In this document: positions 1-7,996 of the stretch, piece by piece | Numbering within the stretch: the first letter of the stretch is position 1 | How the letters are laid out: each line of letters starts with the position of its first letter | Source of the DNA: Rhodococcoides fascians NBRC 12155 = LMG 3623 | GTDB lineage: Bacteria > Actinomycetota > Actinomycetes > Mycobacteriales > Mycobacteriaceae | Direction: 5' to 3' | Assembly: GCF_001894785.1 (NCBI RefSeq) | Contig: NZ_BCWW01000009.1 | Location: 62,001 to 126,000, forward strand | DNA: 64,000 nt | Program-made: the position numbers and the translations under genes | The notes under the pieces: generated by a model | The model's database searches: none | Seen by the model: the letters and a program-made list of their open reading frames with translations, nothing else | Told to the model about the DNA's origin: nothing

Positions 1-2
1 TG

Positions 3-197
3 GCCCGCCGGGCCGATCTCCTGTTGCTCGACGAACCCACGACAGGTCTCGACGCCGCTAGTGGACAACGGATTCGAGCCGTCATGCGTGAGGAGACGAT
101 GCGCGGAGTTGCCGTTGCGTGTGTGTCTCACGATCCCGAGGTGTTGGCTGCGGCCGACCGAGTCGTGCGACTCGAGGACGGTCGAATCGTGTCCTGA
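3..197 (+). CDS. ABC transporter ATP-binding protein, C-terminal fragment (cut by left edge)
   Basis: Only the last 64 codons are in the window. They show the Walker B stretch LLLLDEPTTGLD followed by the D-loop and the switch histidine in VSHDP, then a typical ATPase tail ending RLEDGRIVS. This is the C-terminal half of an ABC ATPase nucleotide-binding domain. The substrate cannot be inferred because the N-terminus and partner permease lie outside the window. It converges on menE, with 22 nt between the two stop codons. Confidence 0.85.
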   Translation, partial: ARRADLLLLDEPTTGLDAASGQRIRAVMREETMRGVAVACVSHDPEVLAAADRVVRLEDGRIVS

Positions 198-219
198 CGG
201 ATACGCGCGTCGGGTGCTC

Positions 220-1356
220 TCACCGCGCTGCCAACGCGGCTCGCAATCCCGCGCGGTCCAGTTTGCCCGGGCCTCGGGTCGGCAGTGCGTCGACGAGGAA
301 CAGCTCCCGCGGTGCAGCGGTGGCATCGAGCGACTGCTCGACGTGAGAGCGCAACTCCGCCAACGTCACCGGCGCAGAGGCAACCACTGCTACCACCACC
401 TTCTGGCCGAGGCGCTCATCCGGCAATCCGACGACAGCGCACTCGCGGACAGCGGGATGCGTTGCCAGCGCGGCTTCGACCACCTGCGGTACGACGGTCA
501 AGCCGCCCGTCGAGATGGCCTCGTCGAGTCGACCAGTGATGCTCAGCACCCCGTCGATCATCGTGCCTGCGTCGTCCGTGCGGAACCATCCCGGCTCGGC
601 GAACGCCGGGTGATCGGGTAATCCGCGATAGCCCGAGGCCAGAGTCCGCCCGCCCAGAACCACTCGTCCGTCGTCGATCCGAACGACGGTGCTGTGCAAC
701 GGAACTCCGTCGTACACACAGCCGCCCGCGGTTTCGCTCATGCCGTAGGTGCGTACCAATCGAACGTCCGCGGCAACAGCTCTCTCGCGCAACGGAATCG
801 GCGTGGCAGCGCCGCCGAGCAACACGGCGTCCAGCGATGCCAGTGCAGCAGTGGCCTCGGGGTTCTCGAGTGCTTTGATCAACTGGCCGGGCACCAGGGA
901 GGTGTAGCGCAGCGGACCCGACATCCGTCCCACGGCCTCGACCATGGCGGCCGGGTCGAAGCCGGCAGATACGTCCATGATCACCGGCGACGTGCCGGCG
1001 AGCACGCTGCGCAGCAACACCTGCATCCCGGCGATGTGGTGTGCGGGCAGAGCCAGCAGCCACGAGCCGGGGCCGCCGAGGCGCTCCTCGGTTGCCGTCG
1101 CCGACGCGACCAGTGCGGATGCAGACAGCATGGCACCCTTTGGAATTCCCGTCGTCCCCGATGTCGCGACGACCAATGCGACGTCGTCGTCGATGGGGGT
1201 TCCGGGGGCCAACGCGTCGTGCAGGCGTCGGATCTCGCGTGGATCGTCGGCGGGGACGGGGAGGACGGCCGGGCCGTCGCCGGCCAGCAGACGGCTCAGC
1301 CGCGGCAGGATGTCTGCCGCGGCCGAGCCTGCTGGAATGGGAACGCTCTCGAGCAC
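220..1356 (-). CDS. menE: o-succinylbenzoate--CoA ligase MenE
   Basis: Adenylate-forming ligase that activates o-succinylbenzoate to its CoA thioester in menaquinone biosynthesis (cytoplasm). The AMP-binding P-loop-like motif TSGTTGIPKGA is near residue 50, the YGMSETAG motif lies mid-protein, and the C-terminal hinge and catalytic lysine motif (GPGKLDR) is close to the end. The open frame extends to 1539, but the upstream part overlaps the DUF3349 gene and looks non-coding. I chose the GTG at 1356 (378 aa), just after that gene's stop. The size is somewhat small but matches short actinobacterial MenE. Synteny with Rv0542c supports the call. Confidence 0.85.
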   Translation of the reverse strand: MLESVPIPAGSAAADILPRLSRLLAGDGPAVLPVPADDPREIRRLHDALAPGTPIDDDVALVVATSGTTGIPKGAMLSASALVASATATEERLGGPGSWLLALPAHHIAGMQVLLRSVLAGTSPVIMDVSAGFDPAAMVEAVGRMSGPLRYTSLVPGQLIKALENPEATAALASLDAVLLGGAATPIPLRERAVAADVRLVRTYGMSETAGGCVYDGVPLHSTVVRIDDGRVVLGGRTLASGYRGLPDHPAFAEPGWFRTDDAGTMIDGVLSITGRLDEAISTGGLTVVPQVVEAALATHPAVRECAVVGLPDERLGQKVVVAVVASAPVTLAELRSHVEQSLDATAAPRELFLVDALPTRGPGKLDRAGLRAALAAR

Positions 1357-1366
1357 ACTGGCGAGA

Positions 1367-1681
1367 TTAGTCCTTGCGCCGGATCGTGAACGGGTCGGCC
1401 AGAGGCCAACCCCCGGCGGCGAGGTTCGCGCGCACCCGATTGACGTCCTCTTCTCGGGGCAGCTCGTTGGTGACCTTGGTGATGGTGACGGAAATTCCGG
1501 CCTTGTCGGCAGGTAACTGGCCGTCGGCGATGAGGGCATCCATCACCGACTGCACTTCGTCGTCGGACAGTCGCCGATTCAGAAGGGCAAGGAGGGGAAC
1601 GTAATCCGCTTCGGGTACCCCGTCGGGATACCCACCGCGGAGCCACTCGACGATCGAGTGGAGAAACGACGGGACCGCCAT
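1367..1681 (-). CDS. DUF3349 family protein (copy 2)
   Basis: Small cytoplasmic protein of 104 aa with no known enzymatic activity. It shares the WLRxGYPxGVP N-terminal motif and the AAGGWPLADP C-terminal motif with the gene directly upstream, so the pair is a tandem duplication. I started it at the ATG at 1681, four bases after the upstream gene stops. An upstream open extension to 1837 overlaps that gene and is rejected. It is probably cotranscribed with its twin and with menE. M. tuberculosis has a DUF3349 gene (Rv0543c) at the equivalent place. Function unknown. Confidence 0.8.
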   Translation of the reverse strand: MAVPSFLHSIVEWLRGGYPDGVPEADYVPLLALLNRRLSDDEVQSVMDALIADGQLPADKAGISVTITKVTNELPREEDVNRVRANLAAGGWPLADPFTIRRKD

Positions 1682-1685
1682 GGTC

Positions 1686-2015
1686 TTACAGGGCAGCCGG
1701 ATCCGCGAGCGGCCAGCCACCGGCGGCCAGTCGTGCCGAGACACGGGAGATGTCCTCGGCCGTCGGCTCGGCGTCGATCTGGTCGCGGATGTACGTCGCG
1801 ATCTCCTCGGTCGAAATGGCACCGTCGTCGAGTGCACCGTTGGCGGGAGAGACGAGTTCGAGAACGATCTCCTGCACCTGAGCGTCGGTGAGTGCGGCGC
1901 GGCGCAGAAGGGCGACGAGCGGGAATCGGTCCTTGGGCGGAACGCCCTCGGGGTATCCGGCTCGGAGCCATTCGAGCACCGAGGCCGGGAATGCGGTCTT
2001 GGTGGAGTCGGTCAT
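1686..2015 (-). CDS. DUF3349 family protein (copy 1)
   Basis: 109 aa, the upstream member of a tandem DUF3349 pair. It begins MTDSTKTAFPASVLEWLRAG, and the conserved helical region (GYPEGVPPKDRFPLVALLRR) is followed by the C-terminal AAGGWPLADPAAL motif. A purine-rich GAGAAGGGG sits about 10 nt before the ATG. It belongs to a same-strand series pit, small membrane protein, DUF3349 x2, menE. I know of no biochemical role for the family. Unlike M. tuberculosis, which I recall as having one copy here, this genome has two. Confidence 0.8.
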   Translation of the reverse strand: MTDSTKTAFPASVLEWLRAGYPEGVPPKDRFPLVALLRRAALTDAQVQEIVLELVSPANGALDDGAISTEEIATYIRDQIDAEPTAEDISRVSARLAAGGWPLADPAAL

Positions 2016-2041
2016 GAGAGCTGTACCCCTTCTCGGGTGTG

Positions 2042-2329
2042 TCAGAAGACGGAGATGCCGAATGTGCTGTCGAGGAAGTTCTTCATGATGAAGAGAATTC
2101 CGGCCACGATGGCGACGACGACCACTGCGAAACAGAGGACGGCCGCGGCGGTGGCCACTGCCGGTCGGGCCACGCGTGTGGTGCCCGAGGCAGTGGCCTC
2201 GTCCGAGGGCTCACCGACCGAGAGTGCCTTGAGTCCGAAAGCGAAGATCGCGGGCAGTCCGGCACCGAGCAGCAGGCCGACGAGAACAACCTGCCAGAGC
2301 GAATCGAGTGTGTGCTTGAGGGTTTCCAT
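2042..2329 (-). CDS. Small two-TM membrane protein next to Pit
   Basis: 95-aa protein beginning METLKHTLDS, with two hydrophobic segments (about residues 10-30 and 55-80) separated by a polar stretch. No catalytic motif is visible. The start lies 6 nt after the pit stop codon, with AAGG in the overlap region serving as ribosome-binding site. The open frame continues upstream into pit and that part is ignored. The equivalent position in M. tuberculosis carries a small membrane protein (Rv0544c). It may act with the phosphate transporter, but this is inferred only from adjacency. Confidence 0.75.
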   Translation of the reverse strand: METLKHTLDSLWQVVLVGLLLGAGLPAIFAFGLKALSVGEPSDEATASGTTRVARPAVATAAAVLCFAVVVVAIVAGILFIMKNFLDSTFGISVF

Positions 2330-2334
2330 GATGT

Positions 2335-3507
2335 TCAGACCTTCGCGGGGGAGTCGGTTTCGGCGGCGGCAGGAACGAGTCCGCCGTCCCATTCGGCGTT
2401 CACGTTGTCCGGATCGACGGGTTCGCGGCGCGAGCGGATGTACATGACGGTGGCCAGGCCGACGAGGATGGCGAAGACCACGAGGATGCCGGGCAGACCG
2501 CCGATCGTGTGGGCGAGCAGCCAGCATGCGGCGCCGACCACACCGGCGAGCGGCAAGGTGATGACCCAGGCGACGGCCATGCGTCCTGCGACGTTCCAGC
2601 GCACGGCGGCACCGGGCTTGCCGAGTCCCGATCCGAGGATCGAGCCGGTCGCGACCTGCGTGGTCGAGAGCGGGAGGCCGAGGTGGCTCGACGTCAGAAT
2701 GATTGCTGCAGAAGAGGACTCGGCTGCCATGCCCTGCGGGGATGCGATCTCGACGAGGCCCTTACCGAGGGTGCGGATGACGCGCCAGCCGCCGAGGTAA
2801 GTGCCCAACGCGATGGCGAGGGCGCACGTGACCTTGACCCACAGGGGCATCTCGGCGTCCGGCGAGACGGTCCCGTACGCGACGAGCGCCAGGAAGATCA
2901 CGCCCATCGTCTTCTGGGCGTCGTTGGTGCCGTGGGCGAGCGAGACGAGTGAGGCCGAACCGATCTGGCCCCAACGGAATCCGCGCTCCTTGGACTTCTC
3001 GGGAACTGCGTTGGTGATGCGGTAGATGATCCAGGTGCCGACGGTGGCGACGAGGCCGGCGACGATGGGGGCCAGCACGGCGGGCAATACGATCTTGCTC
3101 CACACCCCGTCCCACACGACGCCGCTGGTTCCCAGGCCCGCCATGGTGGCACCGATGAGGCCGCCGAACAGTGCGTGCGAGCTGCTCGACGGGATGCCGA
3201 GCAGCCAGGTGGCGAGGTTCCACAGGATGCCGCCGACGAGGCCGGCGAAGATGATGGTCAGCAGGGCCTGGCCGCCGGTGTCGCCGAGATTGACGATCCC
3301 CTTCGCGACGGTGGCTGCGACCTCTACGGACAGGAAGGCGCCGACCAGGTTGAGGACGGCAGACAGGGTGACCGCGACCTTGGGCTTCAATGCCCCCGTT
3401 GCGATCGACGTCGCCATGGCGTTGGCGGTGTCGTGGAAACCATTGGTGAAGTCGAAGGCCAGGGCCGTCACGACCACCACGAGAAGTACGAGAAATTCAG
3501 CGCTCAC
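2335..3507 (-). CDS. pitA: Low-affinity inorganic phosphate transporter, PiT family
   Basis: 390-aa multi-spanning membrane protein of the PiT family, which imports phosphate (often as metal-phosphate) driven by the proton gradient. The two signature PD001131-type repeats are visible: FTNGFHDTANAMATSI near residue 20 and LAHGTNDAQKTMG near residue 190. The start is GTG at 3507. A CACACT hexamer lies 7 nt upstream, consistent with a leaderless transcript, and an 11-nt direct repeat resembling a PHO box lies about 85 nt upstream. It heads the leftward series down to menE. Confidence 0.93.
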   Translation of the reverse strand: MSAEFLVLLVVVVTALAFDFTNGFHDTANAMATSIATGALKPKVAVTLSAVLNLVGAFLSVEVAATVAKGIVNLGDTGGQALLTIIFAGLVGGILWNLATWLLGIPSSSSHALFGGLIGATMAGLGTSGVVWDGVWSKIVLPAVLAPIVAGLVATVGTWIIYRITNAVPEKSKERGFRWGQIGSASLVSLAHGTNDAQKTMGVIFLALVAYGTVSPDAEMPLWVKVTCALAIALGTYLGGWRVIRTLGKGLVEIASPQGMAAESSSAAIILTSSHLGLPLSTTQVATGSILGSGLGKPGAAVRWNVAGRMAVAWVITLPLAGVVGAACWLLAHTIGGLPGILVVFAILVGLATVMYIRSRREPVDPDNVNAEWDGGLVPAAAETDSPAKV

Positions 3508-3514
3508 GGTGGAA

Positions 3515-3520
3515 AGTGTG
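3515..3520 (-). promoter_or_regulatory. -10-like hexamer for pit (leaderless spacing)
   Basis: On the minus strand CACACT ends 7 nt before the GTG of pit. The same hexamer and spacing precede mgtA. The first base is off-consensus, so this is a moderate call. Confidence 0.4.
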
Positions 3521-3589
3521 GGACACGAACGGCCATTCGCGGAAATTTCTTGCGAAGTGTTCTTCTCGGGTGCCGCGAAGTCGTCTCCA

Positions 3590-3611
3590 GTTCACCTCCA
3601 GTTCACCTTTT
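3590..3611 (+). promoter_or_regulatory. Candidate PHO box (two 11-nt direct repeats, GTTCACC core)
   Basis: GTTCACCTCCA at 3590-3600 is followed directly by GTTCACCTTTT at 3601-3611. The 11-nt period and GTTCACC core match the direct-repeat units bound by PhoP-type regulators in Streptomyces. A weaker third unit sharing 7 of 11 positions occupies 3579-3589. The box lies between the divergent pit gene and the protein at 3709, about 80-100 nt from each start. Regulation by phosphate is inferred from this match and the phosphate transporter next to it. Confidence 0.5.
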
Positions 3612-3708
3612 TGCCTTATATGTCCACTTCGTCTGTGGCGTAGCGCACGACGGTGGTCTCCTCCGGTCGAAGCATTGTGGAACAGTGGACGACGTGAAGG
3701 GATCGGGT

Positions 3709-5013
3709 ATGGATGATGCGGTGTCGGCCGCCCTGTCGTACTTCGATTCCGTCGATCCGGCTCTTGCCGCCGACGCCCGGCTCGGGTGGGACGGACTGGC
3801 CGCGGTGTCGCCGCCTGCGGGGCCGACACAGCATTCCGTACAGACGTTTTTGTGGATCTATCTGCGCCACGCGGCCGAGGGCCCCGATCGGGCCGTCGAC
3901 ATCGCCCGAGCGCTCGGGGATCTGCTCGAGCGGCTGGGACGCCTCGCTTATGCGGAGATCGCACGCAGCGGCGTGACGGACGAGCTCGTACGTGCCACCG
4001 ACGATGCGATCTGGCTGCAGCAGTATCGCGCTGCCACCGAGCAATCCGGTATCGGAGCAGTCGACACCGAGTTGGTGACGTGGCAGGACGCTCCGACCGG
4101 GGTCGAGCGGGCCATCGTCGAAAAGATCGGTGAGACACTCGAAGTGGCGACCATTGCCGGTGAGTTCGAGCCGTCGAAGCCCGGTGGCAGGCCGCTGGGA
4201 GTCACCGCACGGGCGACGCGTCGTCGCGGCGTGACCGACGCGGTGCTGACCTCGGAGCAGGGCAAGAACGGCACCGACGACGTTCTGCTCGAACAACTTC
4301 TCGACCACCGCATCGAACTGTGGAGCAGTTACAGCGCTCCACGCGCCGAGCTCTACTTGGGCTTGCGCGAGGCGCTGCACGAGGCGGTCGAGCCGGTGTA
4401 CGGGTGCGTGCGCAGACTCGAGAGCTTCATCGGCTGCATCGGCGACGGCGTGGCGCTGACCGATGCCGGGTATCTGCCGGACGATCTGGTGGCGCGGATC
4501 GCTCGCACTGTCTTTCCGGTAGCCGAGCGTCCGCAGTTCGTCGGACGCGAACTCGACACCGACAAGGTCCTCGCTCTCCGGCGTCTGGTGATGCGACTTC
4601 GGTTGATGCGTCGATCTGCAGGCAGGCTGGTTCCGACGACGCGCACCCGGCAGCTGAGCTCGGACGGATTGTGGCGCGTGCTCGCCGGGGGAATCGTCGG
4701 CAGCGACTACCACCCCGACTCGATCGCTGCGGAGGTTCTCCTGGCCCGGATGATCCTGGGCAACGACATCGCCGACGCGCAGGCGACGGCCGACGATTCG
4801 GCTCGACTGTTGCGTGCGGAGGGATGGACCCATGCGGGGGAGGAGCCGGAGTCGGAGCACGCCGAGACTCTGGCGGACACGTTGATCGCAGAACTCGACG
4901 CTCTCGGAGCGTTCCGCTCGGCCGACAATCGCGTCGCAACCGACGAAGGCGCACGGGTGGCCGCGGCTGTGTTGCGTCATCGGCTCCTGCACACGCGCTT
5001 CCCGGCATTGTGA
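3709..5013 (+). CDS. Conserved hypothetical protein
   Basis: 434-aa soluble protein, mostly helical in appearance, which I do not recognise as any characterised family. There is no signal peptide, membrane segment or obvious nucleotide-binding motif. I chose the ATG at 3709 because AAGGGA lies 6 nt upstream; in-frame GTG codons at 3685 and 3694 are alternatives. It diverges from pit across the candidate PHO box, so it could belong to the phosphate response, but nothing in the protein itself shows that. Codon use is ordinary for the window. Confidence 0.7.
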   Translation: MDDAVSAALSYFDSVDPALAADARLGWDGLAAVSPPAGPTQHSVQTFLWIYLRHAAEGPDRAVDIARALGDLLERLGRLAYAEIARSGVTDELVRATDDAIWLQQYRAATEQSGIGAVDTELVTWQDAPTGVERAIVEKIGETLEVATIAGEFEPSKPGGRPLGVTARATRRRGVTDAVLTSEQGKNGTDDVLLEQLLDHRIELWSSYSAPRAELYLGLREALHEAVEPVYGCVRRLESFIGCIGDGVALTDAGYLPDDLVARIARTVFPVAERPQFVGRELDTDKVLALRRLVMRLRLMRRSAGRLVPTTRTRQLSSDGLWRVLAGGIVGSDYHPDSIAAEVLLARMILGNDIADAQATADDSARLLRAEGWTHAGEEPESEHAETLADTLIAELDALGAFRSADNRVATDEGARVAAAVLRHRLLHTRFPAL

Positions 5014-5059
5014 CGAGCTCGAGATGGGGTTTGCCTGCGGTCTGCCGTTCGTGCACGGT

Positions 5060-5065
5060 TAAACT
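5060..5065 (+). promoter_or_regulatory. -10-like hexamer upstream of the GAF-EAL gene
   Basis: TAAACT lies about 50 nt before the GAF-EAL start, in the gap after the preceding gene. It fits the actinobacterial TANNNT pattern. No convincing -35 element is visible. Confidence 0.35.
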
Positions 5066-5118
5066 CGGTTCCACGCGGGTCGAGAGCGTGCCCGGATGTC
5101 GGCTGCGAGGAGATGCTG

Positions 5119-6390
5119 GTGGACGGTGAGGTGCACGACACCGCACGCTCCCAGTCTCGGCGGCAGAGCGACTCGGCTCGCCGCTACCTCGATCTGGAAG
5201 CAACCACACCCGCGTTGCGCTCCACCGTCGAATTCGCGGCACGCAGTGTCGGATTCGCCATCGCCCAGCTGAACGTGTTGGACGAGGACACCCAGTACAC
5301 ACTGGTCAACATCGGCGGTCCGCCGATGTCCACCGTGGTGCGGGCCGACACCCTGTGCGACGACGTGGTGCGCACGGGAGTGCCTGCGGTCGTCGCCCAC
5401 GGCCGGGTCGATGCGACCACCCGGCAACGCGCGCTGCTCGACGAGAACGGCATCGAGTCCTATGCCTCGGTTCCGCTTCGCGGACGAGAAGGTCTGGTGA
5501 TCGGCACTCTTTGCTTGCTCGACCGCACTTCGAGGCCCCTCTCCAACGACCAGATGCAGGAGCTCGAACAGTTCGCGTCCGTCCTCGAGGAGCAGCTCGA
5601 TCTGCATCGGCGGGTCGGCTCGGGATCCACCCGACTCGGCAGCGACAACGACATCGCTGACTCCCTCGCCGACGGTCACATCGTGCCGTGGTTCCAGTCG
5701 ATCGTGGACCTACGGACAGAGGAGATCGTCGGCTTCGAGGCATTGGCGCGTTGGCACCATCCCACTCGGGGTCTGGTGGTGCCCGCGGACTTCGTGCCGT
5801 TCGCCGAGGCGAGTGAACTGATCATCGACGTGGATCTGAGCGTGCTCGCGCAGGCGGCCGCGGAGATGAAGAAGTGGCACGTACACCGACCGGACCTGCG
5901 GCTGACCGTCAACATTTCAGGACGTCATCTGGCGCATCCGGACGGCGTCGGCCAACTCGAACGTGCGATCGCGTCGACCGAGGTGTCGCCGAAATCCATT
6001 TCGCTCGAACTCACCGAGACCTCGTCGGTGACGCCAGGGCCGTTGCTGCGCAAGCACATCGACGACGTGCACCGGCTGGGTTTCCGCGTCCTGCTCGACG
6101 ACTTCGGCTCCGGCTGGTCGTCTCTCGAACGTTTGGTGACGTTGCAACCGGACGGCATCAAGATCGACGGACATCTGACACGGTTCATCGACACCGTGGC
6201 CGGTCGGGCGATGATCAAGTCGTTGGCCTCGGTCGCCAACGATCTGGAGCTGACGATGATCGTCGAGGGGATCGAAAGTCGAGCTCAGGCCGACGCCGCT
6301 CTCGATCTCGGATGCACTCTGGCGCAGGGATATCTGTGGTCGAGGCCGCAATCGGCGTCGGCGGTACTGCGAACCGTCTCGGGTGGCTAG
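5119..6390 (+). CDS. GAF-EAL domain protein, probable cyclic-di-GMP phosphodiesterase
   Basis: Predicted soluble sensor enzyme of 423 aa. A GAF-like domain (about residues 25-165) precedes an EAL domain (about 180-420). The catalytic set looks complete: EAL in FEALARWHHP, Asn in TVNISG, Glu in LELTE, the DDFGSG loop, Lys in IKIDG, Glu in VEGIE and QGYLWSRP. The domain should therefore hydrolyse cyclic di-GMP. I prefer GTG 5119 because GAGGAG lies 6 nt upstream; ATG 5113 abuts that motif. The stop overlaps the convergent VOC gene by 4 nt. A GGDEF gene sits 480 nt away. Confidence 0.88.
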   Translation: MDGEVHDTARSQSRRQSDSARRYLDLEATTPALRSTVEFAARSVGFAIAQLNVLDEDTQYTLVNIGGPPMSTVVRADTLCDDVVRTGVPAVVAHGRVDATTRQRALLDENGIESYASVPLRGREGLVIGTLCLLDRTSRPLSNDQMQELEQFASVLEEQLDLHRRVGSGSTRLGSDNDIADSLADGHIVPWFQSIVDLRTEEIVGFEALARWHHPTRGLVVPADFVPFAEASELIIDVDLSVLAQAAAEMKKWHVHRPDLRLTVNISGRHLAHPDGVGQLERAIASTEVSPKSISLELTETSSVTPGPLLRKHIDDVHRLGFRVLLDDFGSGWSSLERLVTLQPDGIKIDGHLTRFIDTVAGRAMIKSLASVANDLELTMIVEGIESRAQADAALDLGCTLAQGYLWSRPQSASAVLRTVSGG

Positions 6391-6767
6391 CGAGTATCCC
6401 GGCGTAGTGGGTGGTCCTGCGGAATCTGCACCAGCACGATGGGGATTCCATCGGGATCCTCGATCCACATCTCTATGAGTCCCCAGGGTTCGGTGGTCGC
6501 CGCGCGTACGATCGCAATGCCGGCCTGCTCCAATTCCGCTGTGGCAGAATCGATGTCGCGCACCTGCAGCCACAGTGCCCCGGAGAACGATCCCGGCTCC
6601 TCGGTGCCGCCGTGCGCTGCGATCTCGATCAACCCTTGGCCTGCGAACAACACCGTGCCGCCGGGATATTCACGGCACACCGCAAGAGACAGGCCGTCTC
6701 GATAGAACTCGAGGGTCTTCCGGTAGTCGACCGGGCGCAGGATGGTACGTGCAGCGAGGATGTCCAC
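6387..6767 (-). CDS. VOC / glyoxalase-like family protein
   Basis: 126-aa member of the vicinal-oxygen-chelate fold, with two beta-alpha-beta-beta-beta halves: the N-terminal half contains DYRKTLEFYRDGLSLAV and the C-terminal half VRDIDSATAELEQAG and WIEDPDGIPIVLVQ. Members are metal-dependent lyases, isomerases or antibiotic-binding proteins, and the substrate here is unknown. The GTG start at 6767 follows no strong ribosome-binding site. M. tuberculosis has a glyoxalase-like gene (Rv0546c) between pit and menB, so it may be an ortholog. Its stop overlaps the convergent EAL gene stop within CTAG. Confidence 0.82.
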   Translation of the reverse strand: MDILAARTILRPVDYRKTLEFYRDGLSLAVCREYPGGTVLFAGQGLIEIAAHGGTEEPGSFSGALWLQVRDIDSATAELEQAGIAIVRAATTEPWGLIEMWIEDPDGIPIVLVQIPQDHPLRRDTR

Positions 6768-6868
6768 CTCGCATGGATATCACGCAACCGACCATCACTG
6801 CCGCAGGATGGTCACAGCGAGAGTGGAGCCTGCGGAACGACCCGGATCAGTGGCATCGATCAGTGGAA

Positions 6869-7990
6869 TCACAGCACCGTCGTGACGATCCGGTTTCCGC
6901 CGGCTGCTTTGGCCTCGTACATCATCGAGTCCGCCACTCGCATCGCCCGCGTCACGAGGTCGAGGTTCTGCTCCCACAGGGGTGAACTCGCGTGCAGGAT
7001 GGCTGCCCCCACGCTGACCGTCACGGCGACGCCGTCGTCGGGATCGCGCATGGCTCGTCGAACACCATGGATCAACGCATCGATGTGCAGGCGCGACGTC
7101 GAGACCACCGCGAGGTATTCCTCGCCGCCGGTGCGTGCGATCACGCCGTATCTACCCATGTGTGCGCCCAGACGCTCGGCGACGCGAACGATGACGGCCT
7201 CACCCTCCTCGTGCCCGTAGTCGTCGTTGACGGCTTTGAAGCGATCGATGTCCACGACCACGACGGCCGAGCAGCGATCCTCCTCGCGGCCGAGCAACCA
7301 GACGTCGTGGATCACCGATTCGAGCCCGCGCCGATTCAGCAACCCGGTGAGCGGGTCGAGCAACGAACTGCGGGCGTCGTCGGTCAACACGGTGACCAAC
7401 AGATGCGAGGTGAGCGGCACCCCGGCGATCGCGAGCAACACCACGTCGGTCCGGAAGATCAGTGACGCGACGTCCACGTCGCCGGTGCGGTACGTCGCCA
7501 CCGCGGCAGCGATGGTGCACGCCACCGAGAAGATCAGGTGAGCCACCAGCCACCGTGGACTGACGAAAAACGTGCAGAACGTGCCGATGACGGCGAACAG
7601 CGCGCACGTCAGGATCGCGTCGGCGATCGGGTTGACGAGGATGGACGACGCGGTGCCCAGATCGGCGAACACCGCGAATGCCACCACCCCGAGACGGCCC
7701 GGGAACGGCTTGACGATCCACGCGGCCGCGACCGCCACCGCCATGACGACCAGGAATGCCTTCCAGCCGATTGCCGCGGCGTTCCGCGAGGTGCCGTCGG
7801 AGAAGAGGGCCACCACCGCCAGAGCGCCGTAGTTCAGCGTCAGGATCGCCATCACCCATCGGATGAGTTTTCCGGTGGGCCGCGAGTTCTGGAAGTCCGC
7901 CATCCAGCGGTAGTCGTACGGCTGCGTGAACCAGGCCCACAGAGCACCCGCGGCAGTACCGCGATCGCGGTACTGCGAGTTCGGGGTCAC
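6869..7990 (-). CDS. Membrane-anchored GGDEF diguanylate cyclase
   Basis: 373-aa enzyme predicted to make cyclic di-GMP. Five to six membrane segments occupy about residues 40-200, followed by a GGDEF domain. The nucleotide-binding DIDRFKAVNDDYGH motif is near 246, and the active-site loop reads GGEEY at about 288-292, an accepted variant. The product-inhibition RxxD site expected five residues upstream is not present (RYGV), so feedback inhibition may be absent. It starts with GTG 6 nt after the menB stop and so is probably cotranscribed with menB, an unusual pairing. The membrane module may sense a redox or lipid signal, which is inference. Confidence 0.9.
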   Translation of the reverse strand: MTPNSQYRDRGTAAGALWAWFTQPYDYRWMADFQNSRPTGKLIRWVMAILTLNYGALAVVALFSDGTSRNAAAIGWKAFLVVMAVAVAAAWIVKPFPGRLGVVAFAVFADLGTASSILVNPIADAILTCALFAVIGTFCTFFVSPRWLVAHLIFSVACTIAAAVATYRTGDVDVASLIFRTDVVLLAIAGVPLTSHLLVTVLTDDARSSLLDPLTGLLNRRGLESVIHDVWLLGREEDRCSAVVVVDIDRFKAVNDDYGHEEGEAVIVRVAERLGAHMGRYGVIARTGGEEYLAVVSTSRLHIDALIHGVRRAMRDPDDGVAVTVSVGAAILHASSPLWEQNLDLVTRAMRVADSMMYEAKAAGGNRIVTTVL

Positions 7991-7996
7991 GAAGCG

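Noticed and set aside
1367..1539. N-terminal extension of menE up to 1539
   Set aside because: It overlaps the DUF3349 gene in another frame and has Ser/Pro/Arg-rich shadow composition; similarity to MenE starts downstream.
3616..4992. 458-codon open frame antisense to the hypothetical protein at 3709
   Set aside because: Arg/Gln/His-rich shadow composition. The plus frame has a good ribosome-binding site and balanced composition, though its own function is unknown.
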